A stretch of DNA of 64,000 nucleotides from Ancylobacter crimeensis (GTDB taxonomy: Bacteria > Pseudomonadota > Alphaproteobacteria > Rhizobiales > Xanthobacteraceae): positions 186,001 to 250,000 of the forward strand of contig NZ_JALKCH010000002.1 in NCBI RefSeq assembly GCF_023016805.1, given 5' to 3'. Both the position numbers and the translations under genes were made by a program. Positions 1 to 11,409 of the stretch are shown here, piece by piece. Below the pieces are notes generated by a model that did not search any database, was not told the DNA's origin, and saw nothing but the letters and a program-made list of their open reading frames with translations. Each line of letters begins with the position of its first letter. Within the stretch, counting starts at the first letter, position 1.

Positions 1-642
1 TACAAGGACTGGAAGGACCTCGACGGACAGGAGATCGCGGTTCATTCACGCGGTTCGGGCACCGAGGCGGTCATGAAGATGATGGCGGACAAGAAGGGTA
101 TCGCCTTCTCCAAAATCAGCTATGTGCCGGGTTCGGAAGTGCGCGCCGGCGCGCTCCTGCAGGGCAATGTGAAGGCCAGCATCGTGGATGCCGCCGGCCG
201 ACGCCTGCTGGAAGCCAAGGCGCCCGGCAAGTTCATCGTGCTGCCGATGGAAGGTGTTTCGGCCACCGACGAAGCGCTGTTCGCCCGCGAGGACTTCTTG
301 AAGGACAATGCCAAGGATGTCGCCACGCTGACCGAGGCGGTGCTGCAGACATGGCGGGATGTGAACGACAATCCGGCCGTGGTCGCGGAATGGCGCGCGA
401 AATACAAGCTGCTGCCCGACCTGCCGGCCGACCAGGCTGCCGAGATCGTCCCCTATTTCACCGAGCAGGTGAAGGCGGGCGCCTATCCCGAGAATGGCGG
501 CGGCGAAGCGGCGGCAAAGGACGACTTCGCTTTCTACACACTGTCCGGCCAGCTTCAGGGTGACGCGGCCAGCCTCAAGGTGGCTGATTTCTGGGAACTC
601 GGGCCGCTGAACACCGCCCTCGGCAAAGTCGGCACCAATTGA
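1..642 (+). CDS. ABC transporter substrate-binding protein, SsuA/NMT1-like (5' end cut by window)
   Basis: Open reading frame entering from the left edge in frame 1; about 213 C-terminal residues are visible. The segment GQEIAVHSRGSGTEAVMKMM followed by a VPGSEVRAGALLQGNVKASI stretch resembles lobe-2 and hinge sequence of periplasmic binding proteins of the SsuA/TauA/NMT1 class, which deliver small organic solutes to importers. The signal peptide lies outside the window. It is followed directly by permease, ATPase and second permease genes on the same strand, so it is the binding component of that importer. The substrate cannot be read from the sequence; the downstream FAH-fold hydrolase suggests a carboxylated or ring-derived compound (inference). 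Confidence 0.8.
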   Translation, partial: YKDWKDLDGQEIAVHSRGSGTEAVMKMMADKKGIAFSKISYVPGSEVRAGALLQGNVKASIVDAAGRRLLEAKAPGKFIVLPMEGVSATDEALFAREDFLKDNAKDVATLTEAVLQTWRDVNDNPAVVAEWRAKYKLLPDLPADQAAEIVPYFTEQVKAGAYPENGGGEAAAKDDFAFYTLSGQLQGDAASLKVADFWELGPLNTALGKVGTN

Positions 643-653
643 GGCCGGCACCG

Positions 654-1487
654 ATGGCGGCACCCCTCGAGGTGAACGGCGCCGTGCGCGTCGCTCCCGA
701 AGCCGGACCCGCGCGGCGACCGCTGCGCGGACTTCTCGGCGCTCATCCTTCGCTCTGGCGGCTCGCCTCGCTCGGTCTGTTCTTCCTTGTCTGGGAGATC
801 GCCGGCCGAATCCCGATCAGCTTCGCCTTTCCCACATTCCTGGAGACGGCACGGGCCTTCCTGCGCCTGACCCTCGATGGTTCCTTCGTGACCGCCTATG
901 CCTCGACCTTGCAGCCGCTGGTCATCGGCATAGGGATTTCCGCGGTGCTCGGCGTCGGGCTCGGTGTGGCGATGGGGTTGTCGCGCACCGCCGAATGGCT
1001 GGCCGCGCCGGTCTTCATCGTATTGCAGGCCGCGCCGATGGCGGCGCTGATCCCGCTCATCACCTTCGTCTACGGCATCGGGCTGCTGTCCAAGACGTTG
1101 GCGGTCATCATGCTGGCGCTGCCGGTGATCGTGCTCAACGGCTACAAGGCCGTGCGCAACGTGAACCCCTCGCTGGTCGACATGTGCCGCTCGTTCCAGG
1201 GGTCGGCCTGGCAGCGTATCGTGAAGATCATCATCCCCGACGCCAGCCCCGTGATCTTCGCCGGACTGCGGCTCGGTCTCGCCGCGGGCTTCATCGGCGT
1301 CATCCTCGCCGAACTCCTCATCACCCCGACCGGCATCGGCGACCTCATCACCTATCACCGCTCGGTGGCGGATTATCCCGAGATGTATGCCGCCGTCGTC
1401 TCCATCATCGTCGTGTCGACCCTGACCCTGGCCGCGCTCGAAGCCTTCGAGCTTCGCGTGCTGCGGCCGGAAAAGCGGAGAGGCTGA
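654..1487 (+). CDS. ABC transporter permease, SsuC/TauC family
   Basis: Integral membrane permease (277 aa) of the BPD_transp_1 class with about six hydrophobic segments. A permease loop similar to the EAA motif is seen around SFQGSAWQRIVKIIIPDASP. The ATG at 654 is chosen because GAGG sits 9 nt upstream. A TTG at 639 would overlap the stop of the preceding gene and has no clear ribosome site. The gene follows the binding protein and precedes the ATPase by one base, so the genes are cotranscribed. It forms one half of the membrane channel; the other half is probably the second permease at 2323. Confidence 0.85.
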   Translation: MAAPLEVNGAVRVAPEAGPARRPLRGLLGAHPSLWRLASLGLFFLVWEIAGRIPISFAFPTFLETARAFLRLTLDGSFVTAYASTLQPLVIGIGISAVLGVGLGVAMGLSRTAEWLAAPVFIVLQAAPMAALIPLITFVYGIGLLSKTLAVIMLALPVIVLNGYKAVRNVNPSLVDMCRSFQGSAWQRIVKIIIPDASPVIFAGLRLGLAAGFIGVILAELLITPTGIGDLITYHRSVADYPEMYAAVVSIIVVSTLTLAALEAFELRVLRPEKRRG

Positions 1488-1488
1488 G

Positions 1489-2313
1489 ATGCGCAACATC
1501 ACTGCGGCGGCGCAGGCCGCCATCGACCACGCCGCCATCGACCGTTCAGCTCCCGGCGAGGACATCGCCGTCGAGGTGCGGGGAATTTCCAAAATCTACG
1601 GCGACGTGGAGGCCTTGCGCGGCATCGACCTCGATTTTCCGCGTGGCCGGCTTACCACCCTGCTCGGTCCCTCGGGCTGCGGAAAGACGACGCTGCTCAA
1701 GATCATCGCCGGGCTCAACGAGCCGAGCGCAGGCGAGATCCGGGTGAACGGGCGCCCCGTCACCGGACCGGGGCCGGAACGGGCCTTCGTGTTCCAGGAC
1801 TTCGCGCTGATGCCGTGGGCCACGGTGATGCGCAACGTCGCCTTCGGGCTCGAACTGCGCGGCATGGGCAAGGATGAGCGGCAGGCGATCGCCCGAAAAT
1901 ATATCGCCGAGGTCGGGCTTGCCGGATTCGAGGACAAATATCCGCATGAACTTTCGGGCGGCATGCGCCAGCGCGTGGGCCTTGCACGGGCCTTCGCGGT
2001 GAACGCCGACGTGCTGCTGCTCGACGAGCCCTTCTCGGCTGTGGACGAGCAGAACCGTCGCAAGTTCCAGGAGGATCTGCTGCGCCTCGTCGCGCTGGAG
2101 AACAAGACCTTTATCTTCGTCACCCATTCGATCGAGGAGGCGGTCTATGTCTCCGACCGCATCGTGATCCTCTCCCGCCGGCCCGGCCGGGTGGCACAAA
2201 TCATCGAACCGGAGATCGACCGCACCGCCTCGCCCGACGCCATACGCCGCGACCAGAGCTATCTCGATACGGTCGAGGCAATCTGGCAGGGCCTGAAGCG
2301 CTATGTTGACTAG
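1489..2313 (+). CDS. ABC transporter ATP-binding protein, SsuB/TauB family
   Basis: Cytoplasmic ATPase (274 aa) energising the importer. It shows Walker A GPSGCGKTTLLKIIAGL, a Q-loop after FVFQDFALMPW, the ABC signature LSGGMRQRVGLARAF, and Walker B VLLLDEPFSAVD with the H-loop in FVTHSIEEAV. A roughly 25-residue alanine-rich N-terminal tail precedes the nucleotide-binding domain. The ATG lies one base after the permease stop and is preceded by GGAGAGG. The nitrate/sulfonate/taurine class assignment rests on overall resemblance and on the neighbouring SsuA/SsuC-like genes. Confidence 0.9.
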   Translation: MRNITAAAQAAIDHAAIDRSAPGEDIAVEVRGISKIYGDVEALRGIDLDFPRGRLTTLLGPSGCGKTTLLKIIAGLNEPSAGEIRVNGRPVTGPGPERAFVFQDFALMPWATVMRNVAFGLELRGMGKDERQAIARKYIAEVGLAGFEDKYPHELSGGMRQRVGLARAFAVNADVLLLDEPFSAVDEQNRRKFQEDLLRLVALENKTFIFVTHSIEEAVYVSDRIVILSRRPGRVAQIIEPEIDRTASPDAIRRDQSYLDTVEAIWQGLKRYVD

Positions 2314-2322
2314 GAGGGACGG

Positions 2323-3075
2323 ATGACCATTTGCGGCTATCGCGTGCCGATGATGGCCTCGCTCCTGTTCTGGTGCGTGGTCTGGGAGATCGTCGGCCAG
2401 TCCGGGGCGATGTTCCTCGTGCCGCCACTCAGTTCCGTGGTGATGGCGGGCATCGACCTCGTGCAGACGGGGAGCTGGCAGGCCGCCGCCGTCACCACGC
2501 TGCGCAGCTTCGCGCTCGGCATGGTCCTTGCCATTGTTGCCGGCACGACGCTCGGGGTGCTGATGGGGCGGGTGAAGGCGATCGACAATCTGCTCGGCAT
2601 CTGGGTCAACATCTTCGTCTCCGCGCCGCTCTCGGCCCTCGTGCCGGTGCTGATGATCCTGTTCGGCATGGGCGAGACCACCGTGGTGGTAACCGTGTTC
2701 CTGTTCGCGGTGTGGATCATCGTGCTGGACACCCGTGCCGGCATCCAGCACGTGCCGGCTTCGCTGGTGGAGATGGCGCGCAGCTACGGCGCCTCGCGGC
2801 CGGCGCTCTACGGCAAGATCATCCTGCTCGCCGCCTTGCCGGAAATCCTCGCGGGCATCCGGCTCGGGCTTGTGCGCGGGGTGAAGGGCGTGGTGATCGG
2901 CCAGCTGCTGGTGTCGATCATCGGCTATGGCGAGCTGTTCGAGCTCTATTCGCGCAATTTCGACATGAACAATTTCTGGGCGCTGACCCTCATCCTCTTC
3001 GCCTTCGCGATGCTGGTCTCGGCCCTGATCGAACGCCTTGAGAAACGAGTGGAATTTTACGCAGGAGTCCGCTGA
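2323..3075 (+). CDS. ABC transporter permease, SsuC/TauC family (second permease)
   Basis: Second integral membrane permease of the same operon (250 aa), with about six hydrophobic helices and an EAA-like loop around MARSYGASRPALYGKIILLAALPE. GGAGGGAC immediately upstream of the ATG at 2323 is a strong ribosome-binding site. Two different permease genes flanking a single ATPase gene suggest a heterodimeric channel on an ATPase homodimer (inference). Its stop codon overlaps the start of the FAH-family gene as ATGA, indicating translational coupling. Confidence 0.85.
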   Translation: MTICGYRVPMMASLLFWCVVWEIVGQSGAMFLVPPLSSVVMAGIDLVQTGSWQAAAVTTLRSFALGMVLAIVAGTTLGVLMGRVKAIDNLLGIWVNIFVSAPLSALVPVLMILFGMGETTVVVTVFLFAVWIIVLDTRAGIQHVPASLVEMARSYGASRPALYGKIILLAALPEILAGIRLGLVRGVKGVVIGQLLVSIIGYGELFELYSRNFDMNNFWALTLILFAFAMLVSALIERLEKRVEFYAGVR

Positions 3076-3779
3076 TGAACGCCCCCACCGACACCACGGC
3101 CTATGTGATCGCACCGCCGGCGATCCCGACCCTTCCGGTCATCGGCAGCGACAAGCTGTTTCCGATCCACCGCATCTATTGCGTGGGCCGGAACTATGCC
3201 GAGCATGCCATCGAAATGGGTCATGATCCCAACAAGGAGCCGCCCTTCTTCTTCCAGAAGAATCCCGACAACGTCATCACCACCGGCAGCTTTCCCTATC
3301 CCGACAAGTCGAAGGACGTGCACTACGAGATCGAGATGCTGGTCGCGCTCGGCAAGGGCGGCGTCAACATCCCCGTGGAGCGCGCGCTCGACCATGTGTG
3401 GGGTTACGGCGTCGGCCTCGACATGACCCGTCGCGACCTGCAGGGCGAGGCCAAGAAGCTCGGCCGGCCGTGGGAGGTGGGCAAGGCGTTCGAGGCTTCC
3501 GCGCCGTGCTCGGGGCTCGTCCCGGCGAGCCGGATCGGCCACCCGGACACCGGCAAGGTGTGGCTGAAGGTGAATGGCGAGCTGCGCCAGCAGGGCGACC
3601 TCAACCAGATGATCTGGAAGGTGCCGGAGATGATCGCCTATCTCTCCGGCCTGTTCGAGCTGAAGCCCGGCGACGTCATCATGTCCGGCACCCCGGCCGG
3701 GGTCGGCGCCATCGTGCGCGGCGACCGGCTGGAGGGTGCAGTGGATGGTGTGACGACGCTCGACGTCACGGTCGTCTGA
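3075..3779 (+). CDS. Fumarylacetoacetate hydrolase (FAH) family protein, fumarylpyruvate hydrolase-like
   Basis: 234-residue single-domain FAH-fold enzyme. The family uses a divalent metal to cleave C-C bonds in, or decarboxylate or hydrate, 2-oxo-dicarboxylic acids such as fumarylpyruvate. Family landmarks visible are YCVGRNYAEHA near residue 35, the acidic metal-binding stretch HYEIEMLVAL, YGVGLDMTRRDLQ and the C-terminal PGDVIMSGTPAGVGAI. Length fits the short FAH subfamily rather than the two-domain fumarylacetoacetases. It is translationally coupled to the upstream permease, so it probably acts on the imported compound or a breakdown product. No pathway partner is visible because the operon is cut at the left edge. 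Confidence 0.85.
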   Translation: MNAPTDTTAYVIAPPAIPTLPVIGSDKLFPIHRIYCVGRNYAEHAIEMGHDPNKEPPFFFQKNPDNVITTGSFPYPDKSKDVHYEIEMLVALGKGGVNIPVERALDHVWGYGVGLDMTRRDLQGEAKKLGRPWEVGKAFEASAPCSGLVPASRIGHPDTGKVWLKVNGELRQQGDLNQMIWKVPEMIAYLSGLFELKPGDVIMSGTPAGVGAIVRGDRLEGAVDGVTTLDVTVV

Positions 3780-3795
3780 GCGTTTCAGCAACATG

Positions 3796-3835
3796 GGCGG
3801 CCCGGTGCCATCGCGCCGGGCCGCCTTGCTTTTTA
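3796..3835 (+). terminator. Rho-independent terminator after the ABC/FAH operon
   Basis: A perfect 10-bp stem (GGCGGCCCGG, 3796-3805, pairing with CCGGGCCGCC, 3816-3825) with a 10-nt loop is followed by TTGCTTTTT. It lies 16 bp after the FAH-family stop and separates that operon from hutC. Confidence 0.85.
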
Positions 3836-3839
3836 TTCC

Positions 3840-3857
3840 ATTATGTCTACGCATAAT
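3840..3857. promoter_or_regulatory. Putative HutC operator upstream of hutC (autoregulation)
   Basis: The inverted repeat ATTATG-N6-CATAAT contains TGTCTACGCA at 3844-3853. This differs at two inner positions from TGTCTATACA, the sequence found between hutI and hutF. It lies 33 bp before the hutC start. The HutC motif in other bacteria is known to be TGTATAKACA or its complement. Autoregulation is inferred. Confidence 0.55.
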
Positions 3858-3889
3858 CGCAGGCGACGACCGGGCGGGGAGCGTAGCGC

Positions 3890-4663
3890 GTGGCGGATGG
3901 GCGGACAGGCGAGACGGACGCGGAAGCCCCCGTGCTGCCGCTGCACCAGCGCATCCGGGCCGACATCGAGGCGAAGATCCTCTCCGGCGAGTGGCCGCCC
4001 GGCCATCGCATCCCCTTCGAGCACGAGCTGACGCGGCAATATGGCTGCGCCCGGATGACGGTGAACAAGGCCATCGCGGCCCTCGCCGGAGCCGGCCTCA
4101 TCGAGCGGCGGCGCCGTGCGGGGTCGTTCGTGGCCCAGCCTCACCTTCAGTCGGCGGTGCTGGAGATTCCCGACATACGCGAGGAGGTTACCCGCCGCGG
4201 CGAGTCCTACGGCTATGAGCTGATCGCGCGCCGCCTTCGCCGGCCCGGGGAGGGCGATCCGGTAGACCTTGCCGGGACCGGCGTGGCGCTTCTCGACCTT
4301 ACCTGCCTGCATCGCGCCAATGGCCGTCCGCTCGCGCTGGAGGAGCGCGTCATCAGCCTCGCCGCCGTTCCGGAGGCCGCCGAGGTCGATTTCGCCGCGA
4401 CGCCGCCCGGCTCATGGCTGCTCGGCCATGTGCCGTGGACCGAGGCCGAGCATCGTATCAGCGCCATCGCCGCAAACGTCCGGATGGCAAGCGCGCTGGA
4501 TCTGCCGAGGGGCGCAGCCTGCCTCGTCCTGGAGCGCCGCACCTGGCGGGGTGCGGACACCATCACCGTCGTGCGGCAGGTGTTCCGCGGCGACCTCTAT
4601 CACCTGGTCGCGCACTTCTCTCCGCAGGGGCCGCATGGTCGGCCGGACAGCCCGGCCGACTGA
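3890..4663 (+). CDS. hutC: HutC histidine utilisation repressor (GntR/HutC family)
   Basis: 257-residue GntR-type repressor. An N-terminal winged helix (about residues 15-80, with PFEHELTRQYGCARMTVNKAIAALAGAGLIERRRRAGSFV) is followed by a UTRA effector domain ending near HLVAHFSP. HutC proteins bind urocanate and release the hut promoters. The start is GTG at 3890, with GGGGA about 9 nt upstream. It is convergent with hutU, 12 bp away, and its own promoter region carries an operator-like inverted repeat. The adjacent complete hut gene set makes the assignment secure. Confidence 0.92.
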   Translation: MADGRTGETDAEAPVLPLHQRIRADIEAKILSGEWPPGHRIPFEHELTRQYGCARMTVNKAIAALAGAGLIERRRRAGSFVAQPHLQSAVLEIPDIREEVTRRGESYGYELIARRLRRPGEGDPVDLAGTGVALLDLTCLHRANGRPLALEERVISLAAVPEAAEVDFAATPPGSWLLGHVPWTEAEHRISAIAANVRMASALDLPRGAACLVLERRTWRGADTITVVRQVFRGDLYHLVAHFSPQGPHGRPDSPAD

Positions 4664-4675
4664 GGCCGCGCACGT

Positions 4676-6349
<1,674 letters not shown>

Positions 6350-6370
6350 CGGGGCGGGTCCTTGATCGGT

Positions 6371-7189
6371 TCAGATGCCGGTGCGGGCAAAGGCGAGGCA
6401 GGCATCGAGGATGCGGGCGAGAACGGCGCGGATCGGCGCGGCCGTGGCGTCGTCGAAGGGGGAGGGCCAGTTGCCTTCGTCCGCCGGGCCGGTGGGTTCG
6501 GCCATGTAGGCGCGGCAGGCGAGCTCCATCTGCACGGCGTGGACACCCTCCTCCGGGCGCCCGTAATGCCGGGTGATCCAGCCGCCCTTGAAGCGGCCAT
6601 TGCTGACGAAGGAGAAGCGGCTTCCCGCCGCGATCGCCTCGATCTCGACCTGCAGTTCCGGGGCGCAGCTCGTGCCCGCATTGGTGCCGATATTGAGACA
6701 GGGCAGCACGCCCTCGAACAGCCGCGGGATCACCGAGCGGATGGAATGGCAGTCATAGAGCACGACGCGGGGGTGCAGCGCCCGCAGCCGCGCGACCTCG
6801 GCTTCCAGAGTCGCGTGATAGGGCACGAACCAGCCCGCCTTGCGCGCCGCGACATCCGGGTCGCGCCCCTTGCGGTAGAGCGGCTCGCCGTCGAAGGTGG
6901 TGGTGGGGCAGAGCTCCGTTGTCGCCTGCCCGGGATAGAGCGAGGAGCCCGAGGGATCGCGGTTCACGTCGATCACCGTGCGAGAGACGCCGGTGCGCAC
7001 CAGCGTGGCGCCCATCCCGGCGGCAAAGGCATAGAGCCGGTCGATCCACCAGTCGCAATCCTTCCGCGCCACCCATGGCGAAGCGAGGTCTGCCATGATT
7101 TCCGGCGGGATGTCGGTGCCGGTGTGGGGCAGCGATAGGATGAGCGGCGCTTCCCCGCGCGTCACCGTGATGAAGGCGGGCGCCGTCAT
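6371..7189 (-). CDS. hutG: N-formylglutamate deformylase
   Basis: 272-residue member of the N-formylglutamate amidohydrolase family, catalysing the last step of the five-step pathway: N-formylglutamate to glutamate plus formate. Conserved features are LSLPHTGTDIPPEI at the N terminus, VIDVNRDPSGSSLYPG, LYDCHSIRSVIPRLFEG and a late HAVQMELACRAYM stretch. The presence of hutF supports this N-formylglutamate route rather than the one-step formiminoglutamase route. The start lies 3 bp beyond the hutH stop, so the two are tightly coupled. Confidence 0.95.
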   Translation of the reverse strand: MTAPAFITVTRGEAPLILSLPHTGTDIPPEIMADLASPWVARKDCDWWIDRLYAFAAGMGATLVRTGVSRTVIDVNRDPSGSSLYPGQATTELCPTTTFDGEPLYRKGRDPDVAARKAGWFVPYHATLEAEVARLRALHPRVVLYDCHSIRSVIPRLFEGVLPCLNIGTNAGTSCAPELQVEIEAIAAGSRFSFVSNGRFKGGWITRHYGRPEEGVHAVQMELACRAYMAEPTGPADEGNWPSPFDDATAAPIRAVLARILDACLAFARTGI

Positions 7190-7192
7190 CGC

Positions 7193-8728
7193 TCAACCCT
7201 CCAGCGCGCCGGGCAGTGCCTCGCCGCCGAGCCCGGCCAGCGCCCCGGACCGCACCAGCGCATTGGCAGCCTCCATGTCCGGCGCGAAATGCCGGTCTTC
7301 ATCCAGATGCGGCACCTGCTCGCGCAGCAGCGTGCGCGCCTGTTCCAGCACTGTGCTCGAGGCCAGCGGAGCGTGGAAGTCGCAGCCCTGCGCGCTGGCG
7401 AGATATTCGATGCCGAGCACCGCGACGGCATTCTCCACCATCGCCAGCAGGCGCCGCGCGCCATGGGCGGCCATGGAGACGTGGTCCTCCTGGTTGGCCG
7501 AGGTCGGGATGGAATCGACACTGGCCGGATAGGCGCGCTGCTTGTTCTCGGAGACCAGCGCCGCGGCGGTGACCTGTGGAATCATGAACCCGGAATTCAG
7601 GCCCGGCTTGGGCGTGAGGAAGGCTGGCATGCCGGACAGTGCCGGATCGACCAGCATGGCGATGCGCCGCTCGGCGAGGGAACCGATCTCGCACACCGCG
7701 AGCGCGATGGTGTCGGCGGCGAAGGCCACCGGCTCAGCGTGGAAATTACCGCCGGAGAGCGCCTCGCCTTCCTCCGGGAAGATCAGCGGATTGTCGGAGA
7801 CGCCGTTCGCCTCGGTCGCCAGCGTGGCGGCGGCTTGCCGCAGAAGATCGAGGCATGCGCCCATCACCTGCGGCTGGCAGCGCAGGCAATAGGGATCCTG
7901 CACGCGGTCATCGCCGATGAGATGCGAGGCGCGGATCGCCGATCCGTCCATCAGCCCCCGCAGCGCGGCGGCGGTCTCGATCTGCCCGCGATGGCGGCGC
8001 AGCGCGTGGATGCGCGGGTCGAACGGCGCGTCCGAGCCGCGGGCGGCATCGGTGGACAGCGCGCCGGTCATGAGCGCCGAGCGGAACAGGTTGTCGGCTT
8101 CGAACAGACCGGCGAGAGCATTGGCCGTCGAGAACTGGGTGCCGTTCAGGAGCGCCAGCCCTTCCTTCGGTCCGAGTTCGGCAGGAATGAGCCCGGCATC
8201 GGCCAGCGCGACGGCTGCGGGCAGCCGGTGACCTTCAACGAAGATGTCGCCGACCCCGATCATCGCGGCGGTCATGTGCGCGAGCGGGGCAAGGTCCCCC
8301 GAGGCGCCGACCGAGCCTTGCGACGGCACCGCCGGCGTCAGTCCTTTCTCCAGCATCGCTTCCAGCAATGTGACGGTCGCGATTGTGACGCCGGATGCCC
8401 CTTGCGCAAGGCTGGCGAGCTTCAGCGCCATCATCAGCCGGGCGATCGGAACCGGCATCGGCTCGCCGACGCCCGCCGCGTGAGAGAGCACGATGTTGCG
8501 CTGGAGGGTGGCGAGGTCGGGGCCCGGGATGCGCACACTGGCAAGTTTGCCGAATCCCGTGTTGACGCCGTAAACCGCTTCGCCTTTCGCGACGATGGCG
8601 GCCACAGTTGCCGCGGCGCGCTCGATCGCAGGATAGGCCGCGCGATCGAGCCGGGCCGGGGCACCTCGGTAGATCGCCTTCCAGTCGGCAAGGCGGACGA
8701 AACCGGGTTTCAGCACGATGGACGTCAT
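7193..8728 (-). CDS. hutH: Histidine ammonia-lyase
   Basis: 511-residue cytosolic enzyme, step 1 of histidine catabolism: histidine to urocanate plus ammonia. The autocatalytic MIO cofactor triad Ala142-Ser143-Gly144 is present in [15 protein letters not shown], exactly where the family places it. [11 protein letters not shown] near residue 53 and the later [17 protein letters not shown] are further signatures. The start is the ATG at 8728, which overlaps the hutI stop as ATGA. The frame extends upstream into hutI but the residues there are unlike the family. Coupled translation with hutI is expected. Confidence 0.97.
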   Translation of the reverse strand: MTSIVLKPGFVRLADWKAIYRGAPARLDRAAYPAIERAAATVAAIVAKGEAVYGVNTGFGKLASVRIPGPDLATLQRNIVLSHAAGVGEPMPVPIARLMMALKLASLAQGASGVTIATVTLLEAMLEKGLTPAVPSQGSVGASGDLAPLAHMTAAMIGVGDIFVEGHRLPAAVALADAGLIPAELGPKEGLALLNGTQFSTANALAGLFEADNLFRSALMTGALSTDAARGSDAPFDPRIHALRRHRGQIETAAALRGLMDGSAIRASHLIGDDRVQDPYCLRCQPQVMGACLDLLRQAAATLATEANGVSDNPLIFPEEGEALSGGNFHAEPVAFAADTIALAVCEIGSLAERRIAMLVDPALSGMPAFLTPKPGLNSGFMIPQVTAAALVSENKQRAYPASVDSIPTSANQEDHVSMAAHGARRLLAMVENAVAVLGIEYLASAQGCDFHAPLASSTVLEQARTLLREQVPHLDEDRHFAPDMEAANALVRSGALAGLGGEALPGALEG

Positions 8729-9930
8729 GCGCCCCTCCAGATGCGGGCATGAAGCGGGTTGAAGCCCATGCGGTAGACCAGTTCGGCTGGGCGCTCGATG
8801 TCCCAGATCGCGAGGTCGCACCACTTGCCGGGCTCCAGCGTACCCGCCTCATGCAGCAGCCCGAGCGCGCGGGCGGCCTCGCGAGTGACGCCGGCGAGGC
8901 ATTCCTCGACTGTGAGGCGGAACAGGGTCGCGCCCATGTTCATGGTCAGCAGCAGCGAGGTGAGCGGTGAGGTGCCGGGGTTGTTGTCGGTGGCGAGCGC
9001 CAAGTGGGTGCCGTGGCGGCGGAACAGATCGACCGGCGGCACCCTGGTCTCGCGGATGAAGTAGAACGCGCCGGGCAGCAGTACGGCTACGGTGCCGGAG
9101 GCCGCCATGGCGGCAGCGCCTTCCTCATCGGTGTATTCGAGGTGGTCGGCCGAGAGCGCGCAGCAGCTTGCGGCGAGCGCGGCGCCGTGGAGGTTGGAAA
9201 GCTGGTCGGCGTGCAGCTTGACCGGCAGGCCATGGGCGCGCGCGGCCTCGAAGACCCGTGCAACCTGCTCCGGCGAGAAGGCGATACCCTCGCAGAACGC
9301 ATCCACGGCGTCGACCAGTCCTTCGCCGGCGAGCGCGGGCAGCATAACGTCGCAGACCAGATCGACATAGCCGTCGGCATCGCCGCTGAACTCCGGCGGC
9401 AGCGCATGGGCGCCGAGGAAAGTCGCCTTCACCGCTACCGGTCGCTGTTCGCCCAGCGCGCGGGCCGCCTGCAGACTGCGGCGCTCCGCGTCCAGCGCCA
9501 GACCGTAGCCGGACTTCACCTCGACCGTGGTGACGCCTTCCGCGAGCAGGGCGTCGAGCCGGGGCAGGGCGCTTGCGACGAGGGAGTCGACGCTCGCCTC
9601 GCGCGTCGCCTTCATGGTCGAGACTATGCCGCCGCCGGCGCGGGCGATCTCTTCATAGGAGGCGCCGGCGAGGCGCAGTTCGAACTCATGGGCCCGGTTG
9701 CCGCCATGGACGAGGTGGGTGTGGCAGTCGATCAGGCCGGGGGTGATCCAGCGCCCCTCGCAGCGGATGACCTCGCCCGGCCTGAAGGTGGGAGCGTCCT
9801 GCGCCGGGCCGGCATAGAGAATGCGGCCGTCGCGGCTTGCGACAAGTCCATCCTCGACCACGCCCATTGCCTCGCGGCCCGGCGCCAACGTCGCCAGCCG
9901 CGCATCCCGCCAAAGCCGATCGCAGCGCAT
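8725..9930 (-). CDS. hutI: Imidazolonepropionase
   Basis: 401-residue metal-dependent amidohydrolase, step 3: imidazolone-5-propionate to N-formimino-glutamate. The amidohydrolase HxH is seen as [14 protein letters not shown] (His70, His72). Further motifs are [24 protein letters not shown] and [14 protein letters not shown]. The start ATG at 9930 is chosen because GAGGG lies just upstream and the length matches the family. The open frame continues upstream but crosses the HutC operator and hutF. It is the first gene of the minus-strand hut operon. Confidence 0.96.
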   Translation of the reverse strand: MRCDRLWRDARLATLAPGREAMGVVEDGLVASRDGRILYAGPAQDAPTFRPGEVIRCEGRWITPGLIDCHTHLVHGGNRAHEFELRLAGASYEEIARAGGGIVSTMKATREASVDSLVASALPRLDALLAEGVTTVEVKSGYGLALDAERRSLQAARALGEQRPVAVKATFLGAHALPPEFSGDADGYVDLVCDVMLPALAGEGLVDAVDAFCEGIAFSPEQVARVFEAARAHGLPVKLHADQLSNLHGAALAASCCALSADHLEYTDEEGAAAMAASGTVAVLLPGAFYFIRETRVPPVDLFRRHGTHLALATDNNPGTSPLTSLLLTMNMGATLFRLTVEECLAGVTREAARALGLLHEAGTLEPGKWCDLAIWDIERPAELVYRMGFNPLHARIWRGA

Positions 9931-9974
9931 CTTGCCCTCATGTGAAGATGAGGAAGGGTGACAGGGATGCGGAA

Positions 9975-9992
9975 TAATGTCTATACATATTT
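9975..9992. promoter_or_regulatory. HutC operator between hutI and hutF
   Basis: TGTCTATACA at 9979-9988 is an exact match to the known HutC motif (TGTATAKACA, read on the opposite strand) and sits within the ATGT-CTAT-ACAT dyad. It lies about 50 bp from both divergent start codons, so one bound repressor dimer could shut both the hutI-H-G-U operon and hutF. Confidence 0.8.
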
Positions 9993-10040
9993 GCATCGAC
10001 TCCCGCCGTTCCGAGCCGTTGACCCCGGAGGACGCTCCCG

Positions 10041-11408
10041 ATGACCACACCCGCCGCGCATCTGTGGTTCGAGGCCGCGCTGCTCCCCGAAGGTTGGGCG
10101 CGGCAGGTCGCGGTGGAGGTCGCAGGAGGCCGCATTGCGCGGGTTGATGCCGGGATGGTGCCCCCGGCCGGTGCGGAGCGCCACGCCGTCGGCCTTCCCG
10201 GCCTGCCGAACCTGCACAGTCACGCGTTCCAACGCGCCATGGCTGGGCTTTCGCAGGTGCGCGGGCCCTCCACCGACAGCTTCTGGACCTGGCGCGAGGT
10301 GATGTATGGGGCGCTCGACCGGATGACGCCGGAGGACGTCGAGGCGGTCGCGGCACAGGCCTATGTCGAGATGCTGGAAGCCGGTTTCACCCGCGTCGGG
10401 GAGTTCCACTATCTGCACCACGACCGCGACGGCACGCCTTATGCCGACCTCGGCGAACATGCCGCCCGCATCGCCGCAGCGGCGCAAGCCACCGGGATCG
10501 GCCTTACTTTGCTGCCGGTGTTCTATGCCCATGGCGGCTTCGGTCTGCAGGCGCCCGCGCCCGGCCAGCGACGCTTCATCAACGACGTCGAGCGCTTCTC
10601 GCGGCTCATGGAGGCGAGCGCCCGCGCCATCGCTCCCTTGCCCGACGCCGTGCTCGGGCTCGCCCCGCACAGCCTGCGGGCCGCAACGGCGGAGGAGATC
10701 GCCGCTCTGCTCCCGCTGACGGATGGCCCGATCCATATTCACGTCGCCGAGCAGATGCGCGAGGTGGATGATTGCCTGGCCTGGTCAGGCAGACGTCCGG
10801 TCGATTACCTGCTGGAGCATGCCCCGGTCGATGGGCGCTGGTGCCTGATCCATGCCACTCACATGACGGAGGCCGAAACCGTTCGTCTCGCCGCGAGTGG
10901 AGCGGTGGCGGGGCTGTGCCCGATCACCGAGGCGGATCTGGGCGACGGCATCTTCCCGGCCGAGGCGTTCGTCGCGGCAGGCGGGCGCTACGGCGTGGGC
11001 TCGGATTCCAACGTCTGCATAAACGCCGCCGGCGAGCTGCGGCTGCTGGAATATTCCCAGCGTCTCGGCTGGCGCGCGCGCAATGTGCTGGCCTCGCACA
11101 GCGGCGCATCCACCGGGCGCAGCCTGTTCGACGGCGCGCTGGCCGGCGGGGCGCAGGCGTTGGGGCAGGGGGGGGCCGGGCTGGTCGCGGGAGCGAGCGC
11201 CGATATCGTCAGCCTCGATCTCACCCGCGCTGCCTTTGCCGGGAGGCAGGGCGATGTGCTCCTTGATGCCTGGATCTTCGCCAGCCGCGGCGGCGGGGTT
11301 GATTGCGTGTGGCGGGGCGGCGAGAAGGTGGTGGAGGCGGGCCGCCACCGGGCGCGCGAGAGCATCGAGGCCCGGTTTCGCGCCAGCATGGCGCGGCTGG
11401 GCGGCTGA
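10041..11408 (+). CDS. hutF: Formimidoylglutamate deiminase
   Basis: 455-residue amidohydrolase converting N-formimino-L-glutamate to N-formyl-L-glutamate plus ammonia, step 4 of the five-step pathway; HutG then finishes. The N-terminal metal site [17 protein letters not shown] (His59, His61), followed by the family-typical [21 protein letters not shown] and a late [24 protein letters not shown], identify HutF rather than a generic amidohydrolase. It diverges from hutI across the operator and is convergent with the RutF-like gene, whose stop is one base away. Confidence 0.95.
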   Translation: MTTPAAHLWFEAALLPEGWARQVAVEVAGGRIARVDAGMVPPAGAERHAVGLPGLPNLHSHAFQRAMAGLSQVRGPSTDSFWTWREVMYGALDRMTPEDVEAVAAQAYVEMLEAGFTRVGEFHYLHHDRDGTPYADLGEHAARIAAAAQATGIGLTLLPVFYAHGGFGLQAPAPGQRRFINDVERFSRLMEASARAIAPLPDAVLGLAPHSLRAATAEEIAALLPLTDGPIHIHVAEQMREVDDCLAWSGRRPVDYLLEHAPVDGRWCLIHATHMTEAETVRLAASGAVAGLCPITEADLGDGIFPAEAFVAAGGRYGVGSDSNVCINAAGELRLLEYSQRLGWRARNVLASHSGASTGRSLFDGALAGGAQALGQGGAGLVAGASADIVSLDLTRAAFAGRQGDVLLDAWIFASRGGGVDCVWRGGEKVVEAGRHRARESIEARFRASMARLGG

Positions 11409-11409
11409 G

